A stretch of DNA of 64,000 nt from Orientallactaga sibirica (taxonomy: Eukaryota > Chordata > Mammalia > Rodentia > Dipodidae), in the NCBI GenBank assembly GCA_036365145.1, contig JAEOAD010000026.1, forward strand, positions 558,001 to 622,000, in the 5' to 3' direction. Position 1 is the stretch's first letter; every line of letters starts with the position of its first letter. The translations under genes were made by a program, and so were the position numbers. The notes beneath the pieces are model-generated. The model was not told the origin of the DNA. It made no database searches and saw nothing but the letters and a program-made list of their open reading frames with translations. Of the stretch, positions 60,482 through 64,000 are shown piece after piece.

Positions 60482-60885
60482 TCTCTCTTTTATTTTTTGC
60501 TCACACGTGGTGTGGTGTGGTACACTCACATACATGTGCCCTTGTGGCACCCCATACACTCCCCTGTGACAGGGTGGCTCACCTGCTGTAGCAGCCATCC
60601 ACATGAGGTGGCACACTCCATTTTTCTTCTGCCTGGTTTTGTTTTGAGCCAGAGTCTCTCTCTCTCTCTCTTTTTTTTTTTTTTTCCTGATCCTGCATTT
60701 GCAGGGTTCAGATGATTCTCAGGTTTCTGGTCCCCTTCGGGACTGGGGTTATAGGCAAGCAAGGGACCACAGGCTGTTTGACCTGGAATCTGGACATTTG
60801 AATTCAGACAGGCTCAGGCCCCACAGGCCCCCCGTGCGGGCGCAGGAAGTGTATTTAACCACTGAACCATCTCGCTAGCTTAGCC
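60482..60885 (-). mobile_element. Family-X SINE, reverse, most complete copy
   Basis: GGTACACTCACATACATGTG, TTGTTTTGAGCCAGAGTCTC, TCTGGTCCCCTTCGGGACTG, GGGTTATAGGCAAGCAAGGG, ATTTAACCACTGAACCATCT. On the minus strand the tRNA-like head is followed by about 330 bases of body. Confidence 0.7.
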
Positions 60886-61040
60886 TTTTCAAACCTCAGG
60901 GTCCTTACCTGTGAGGTGGGTGCCGTAGGAGGCACTGAGGATACAGCAGTAAGGAAGCCCCCCCCCCATTATCCTGTGCTCACTGTGGAGTTGCAGAAGT
61001 TACGCTAAGCACTTTATATAATAATCTTTTCGGCAGAGTG
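60886..61040 (-). mobile_element. Possible MIR/L2-type remnant
   Basis: TTTTCAAACCTCAGGGTCCT, TACCTGTGAGGTGGGTGCCG and GCTAAGCACTTTATATAATA recall ancient MIR phrases. Low certainty. Confidence 0.35.
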
Positions 61041-61662
61041 ACCAGCGAGGTGGCACTTGGATGTCTCGCTGATGTAGACCACGGTTTCCAGAGGTCTGGT
61101 GCAGCCCTGAGGTCTCCCAGCTACCAGGGTAGAGGCAGGGCACAGGCAGCCAGAGCCGGAACCCACCGTGCCACCCATTCTGCTAGCTTGCTCGGGGACA
61201 GAGAGTTCGCTGTGGCAGTGAGTGAAAGGATTATACAGGTTGGGCGACCTTTCACTAGTGGGGATGACCTTGAACGTCGGAGTAAGAAAGTAAGACTATC
61301 TAGAAACGGGAGCTCCCTCTGGACTTAGGATTATGGGCCGTGGAAGGTCTTGCAGGAGAGATAAGGTTAAAAAAAAAAAAAAAGCTTTTTTGAGGTAATT
61401 CTTCCTGTGACGTCAATGATCGCTTGGAAATGAGAAAATCTGAAGCTACAAGAGGCTAGTGATAGCAGCCAAGTGGAGGGCCAGGGAGAGGGAATGGAGG
61501 CGAAGGGACACATTTCAAAGTCTCGCTCCACTGGGACCATTTAGCACCCTAGTCTAGCCCGGGATTTGGGGGTGTGGGGTGTAGCATCTTTTTATCTGGT
61601 TTTAGTGGGAATACATATGGCCTAGGAGCAGAAATTGCACATTTCTGTTTTTCTTTAACATA
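61041..61662. other. Unique sequence
   Basis: Contains A15 near 61369. No gene recognised. Confidence 0.5.
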
Positions 61663-61663
61663 T

Positions 61664-61689
61664 TTTACTTATTTATTCATTTCAGAGAG

Positions 61690-61720
<31 letters not shown>

Positions 61721-61866
61721 TGAGAATGGGCCTCTAGCCACTGCAAATGAACTCCAAATGCCTGCGTCACCTTGTGTATCTGGCTTACGTGGGTCCTGGA
61801 GAGTCGAACCAGGATCCTTTGGCTTTGCAGGCAAATGCCTTAACTGCTAAGCCATCTCTCTAGCCC
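61664..61866 (-). mobile_element. B2 SINE
   Basis: TTTACTTATTTATTCATTTC, GGAGAGTCGAACCAGGATCC, AAGCCATCTCTCTAGCCC. Target duplication approximately AAATTGCACATTTC and AAATTCCACATTTC. Confidence 0.95.
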
Positions 61867-61930
61867 AAATTCCACATTTCTTTCCTATGGTTTGTTTTGA
61901 GCTTTTATGTACTTCAAGAATAACAATTAA

Positions 61931-62140
61931 TGGGTTGGAGAGATGTCTCAGCAGTTAAGGAGCTTGCCTGCAAAGCCTAATGACCCGGGTTTCAGTCCTC
62001 AGTACCCACCTAAAAGCAGGTGCAAAAGTGGTATGTGCCTCTGTAATTTGTTTGCAGCAGCTAGAGGCCCTGATGTGTCCATTCTCTGTGTGCATCGGTG
62101 TCTGTGTCTCTCTGCTTGCAAATAAATATTTCTTAAAACA
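61931..62140 (+). mobile_element. B2 SINE
   Basis: TGGGTTGGAGAGATGTCTCA, GGTTTCAGTCCTCAGTACCC, CAAATAAATATTTCTTAAAA. Confidence 0.9.
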
Positions 62141-62147
62141 TAGCAGT

Positions 62148-62250
62148 TGCGGACTACAGCGGGTAGCTCAGTGGTATAGCACGTGTCTGGCTGGTGGGAA
62201 GCCCTCGGTTCCCTCCCCAACAGTGGGAAAGAAAAAAGGGAAGAAAAAGT
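62148..62250 (+). mobile_element. ID SINE
   Basis: ACAGCGGGTAGCTCAGTGGT, ATAGCACGTGTCTGGCTGGT, CTCGGTTCCCTCCCCAACAG, then GAAAGAAAAAAGGGAAGAAA. tRNA-Ala/BC1-like head with an A-rich tail. Confidence 0.85.
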
Positions 62251-62254
62251 AACA

Positions 62255-62980
62255 TGTGAGAAAAGGGTTGAGAATGAACGTTTAGGATGAAGATCTGAAC
62301 GTCTCCACGCAGCCGCCCCCACCCCACACACACCCACAGGCTGTGCTCAGCCACGGATCCCAAAACGCCATTCAAAGGGAAGAGTGATGGTGACCACATT
62401 GGGAAGACCAGGAAAAGGGGTCCAGGGACCCCAAGTCCATCTCTGGAGTACTGCCCAGAGCTTTAGGTTAAGAGGAAGAAGTGGGGCAGGGGCAGAGGTC
62501 TGCATAATGTCGAAGTGCTGGTCACCCTGCGGACTGGCCGATGGTTGTCTCAGCTCTGGTTCCCCAAGGTGGTCTTTAGTTCTGATGGCTGGAGGGGACA
62601 AGCCGATGCTCAGGAGGTGATCACGTCTGCTCCAGGGTGTGGCCTCGTCCTCCTGGATCGACCCCCTGGGGTGTGAGCCGTGAGCCGTGAGCAGGGTCTG
62701 CCATGTGAGGCTTGGCTGTTACTGGAAGCTGAGATAGTGGCAGGTTTAGGATGATGACATCAGCTCTGATGGGGATGGAGCGGTCAGGTGGGCGCTGTCC
62801 TCAGTGATGCTCACAGTTGCACAAAGTCAAGCAAGAGTCTGACCCGAGGCAAAGGAGATGGGCACCGAATGAAGGCAGCAGTGCCAGGCTCTCATCCTGC
62901 TTGAGTTACCCGTGGAGCCAAGTGAGGAGGAAGTGCCCAAGTGCCTCTTATAGCCAAGACAGGAGGTTATAAACAGACAT
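62255..62980. other. Unique sequence
   Basis: About 0.7 kb without repeats apart from a small GTGAGCC(GT) duplication near 62675. No gene recognised. Confidence 0.5.
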
Positions 62981-62982
62981 AT

Positions 62983-62988
62983 GTAAAA

Positions 62989-63031
<43 letters not shown>

Positions 63032-63032
63032 A
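62983..63032 (+). repeat. (AAAT)n microsatellite
   Basis: About twelve AAAT units. Confidence 0.95.
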
Positions 63033-63037
63033 AGTCA

Positions 63038-63290
63038 GGGCTGCAAAGCCTGCAAAGCCTAAGGACCCACGTTCAACTCTCCAGATCCCACGTAAGCCAG
63101 ACGCACAAAGGTGAGGCAAGCGCAAGGCCGCACATGCCCACTAGGCGGCACAAGCATCTGGAGTTCGATTGCAGTGGCTGAGGCCCGGGCGCACCAATTC
63201 TCTCTCTCAAATAAATAAAATAAAATAAAATAAAATAAAATAAAATAAAATAAATAAAATAAAATAAAATAAAATAAAATAAAAAGTCAT
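63038..63290 (+). mobile_element. B2 SINE, 'GTGAGGC' subfamily, A-box deleted
   Basis: GGGCTGCAAAGCCTGCAAAG shows that the A-box segment is gone. CACAAAGGTGAGGCAAGCGC and CCCACTAGGCGGCACAAG follow, then a long (AAAAT)n tail. Confidence 0.95.
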
Positions 63291-63294
63291 AGAA

Positions 63295-63530
63295 GGGCTG
63301 GAGAGATTGCTTAGCGGTTAAGGCTTTTACCAGCAAAGCCAAAGGACCCAGGTTCAGTTGTCCAGTATCCACGTAAAGCCAGATGTACAAGGTGTCACAT
63401 GTGTCTGGAGTTCACTTGCAGTGGCTAGAAGCCCTGGCACTCCCATTCTCTCTCTCTAATCTGCCTCTCTCTCTCTCTCCCTCTCTCTCTCTGTCTCTCT
63501 CCCAACTAACTAAATAAATAAATTTTTAAG
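63295..63530 (+). mobile_element. B2 SINE
   Basis: GGGCTGGAGAGATTGCTTAG, GGTTCAGTTGTCCAGTATCC, AACTAACTAAATAAATAAAT. Confidence 0.95.
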
Positions 63531-63949
63531 TGATAGAAATATTTCTGGCCAAATTAGTGCTACAAAAACCTTCTAACCCAAGGGCCATGTACATCACTTC
63601 ATCTTCATGTGAGGAGTTAGGAAGTTGATGGCTGCCCCTGCTGGAGGGCTTCCCTTGGGGGCCAGTGGTTTGGAAGTGGAAGGGGAGGCTGAAATGGGGA
63701 GAAAGGGAACTGGCAGGATTCTTTAGATCTGTCTTTCAGCCATCCTTTGGTTGCCATGGAGACACAGCCGAGGATGATGCACACGTTCTCCCCACTTCTC
63801 AAGCCCTTCTCACAGATGGCTCTGCTTAGCTTATAAGCCACCCCTCGAACTTAGAGGGAAAGATGGCACCCACACCGTCACACGCATTGGTATTTTTTAG
63901 GCTTCCAGGTGCCAGCTGCGAGTGAACTTAGAATTAAAAAACAACACTG
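63531..63949. other. Unique sequence with RFX-like motif
   Basis: SINE-free 420 bases. GTTGCCATGGAGAC at 63750-63763 is X-box-like. The minus frame 63617-63841 has no recognised domain. Confidence 0.4.
63750..63763 (+). promoter_or_regulatory. RFX X-box-like motif
   Basis: GTTGCCATGGAGAC: perfect left half-site GTTGCC, ATGG spacer and a degenerate right half. Confidence 0.4.
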
Positions 63950-63950
63950 T

Positions 63951-64000
63951 GGGGTTGGAGAGGTGGCTCAGCGGTTAAGGCACTTGCCTGCGAAGCCAAA
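63951..64000 (+). mobile_element. B2 SINE, cut by the window end
   Basis: GGGGTTGGAGAGGTGGCTCA and GCCTGCGAAGCCAAA: head only, continuing beyond the window. Confidence 0.9.

Noticed and set aside
62148..62250. tRNA gene
   Set aside because: A-box and B-box are present but no cloverleaf or anticodon arm is intact. The A-rich tail identifies an ID SINE. The same holds for all B2 heads.
1..64000. AATAAA strings as gene ends
   Set aside because: Almost all lie in B2 tails or LTRs. Only the minus-strand site at 51.02 kb stands outside a repeat with a GT-rich downstream element.

Overview
The window is mammalian nuclear DNA from a rodent. It is packed with B2-type SINEs (tRNA-derived head, pyrimidine-rich tail ending in A/T-rich AAATAAATAAA) and B1-type SINEs (7SL-derived). 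Smaller numbers of B4/ID-type SINEs, MaLR-like LTRs, truncated L1 pieces and old MIR/MLT1-like remnants are present. The B1 consensus (a 3' half reading GACTACATAGTGAATTCCAG, then a tail beginning CCTACCTCGAAAAACC) and the B2 consensus (GATGCACAAGGTGGCGCATG, then CATCTGGAGTTCGTTTGCAG) are not the mouse or rat forms. They fit my recollection of jerboa (Dipodidae, e.g. Jaculus). The species call is an inference; the rodent call is firm.

I find no protein-coding gene, rRNA, functional tRNA or CRISPR that I can defend. The longest open frames fall inside SINEs, simple repeats or a 35-bp minisatellite and are chance products. The window is therefore intergenic or deep intronic. The best gene-like signals are weak: a minus-strand poly(A)-site-like arrangement near 51.0 kb, and a SINE-poor block at 28.25-29.51 kb with an RFX-like motif that could be regulatory.

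Layout. 0-8 kb: B2/B4 SINEs among unique sequence, ending in three B2 copies in a row. 8-17 kb: reverse MaLR-like LTRs split by younger SINEs, long purine tracts, and a locally amplified B2 at 12.3-13.0 kb. 17-21 kb: an antisense L1 end, an ID-B1 SINE, and two B1s at one target site. 21.6-25.6 kb: a recent ~2-kb direct tandem duplication with breakpoints inside B2 GA tails. 26-32.5 kb: the most unique part. 32.55-33.23 kb: a 35-bp minisatellite with about 19 units and higher-order structure. 33-43 kb: SINEs, a split LTR, and a scrambled B2 at 38.5 kb. 43-47 kb: an old ~380-bp SINE (family X) cut by a B1, and a MIR with an internal 14-bp tandem expansion. 47-53 kb: SINE clusters, a 55-bp x4 tandem repeat, a candidate 3' end, and MaLR-internal-like sequence. 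56-57.4 kb: a 5'-inverted L1 invaded by a B2 and a family-X SINE. 58-64 kb: another LTR, a second reverse family-X copy, an ID element, and B2s running off the end.

The sequence works mainly as a record of retrotransposition: nested insertions with visible target-site duplications give a relative order (MIR/MLT1, then MaLR LTRs and family X/B4, then B1 and B2). The most notable observations are the tandem duplication with a chimeric SINE at its joint, the four-copy family-X SINE that I cannot match to the standard rodent families, and the B2 subfamilies that carry CTCF-like cores. Repeat coordinates are read by eye and good to about 5-10 bases.
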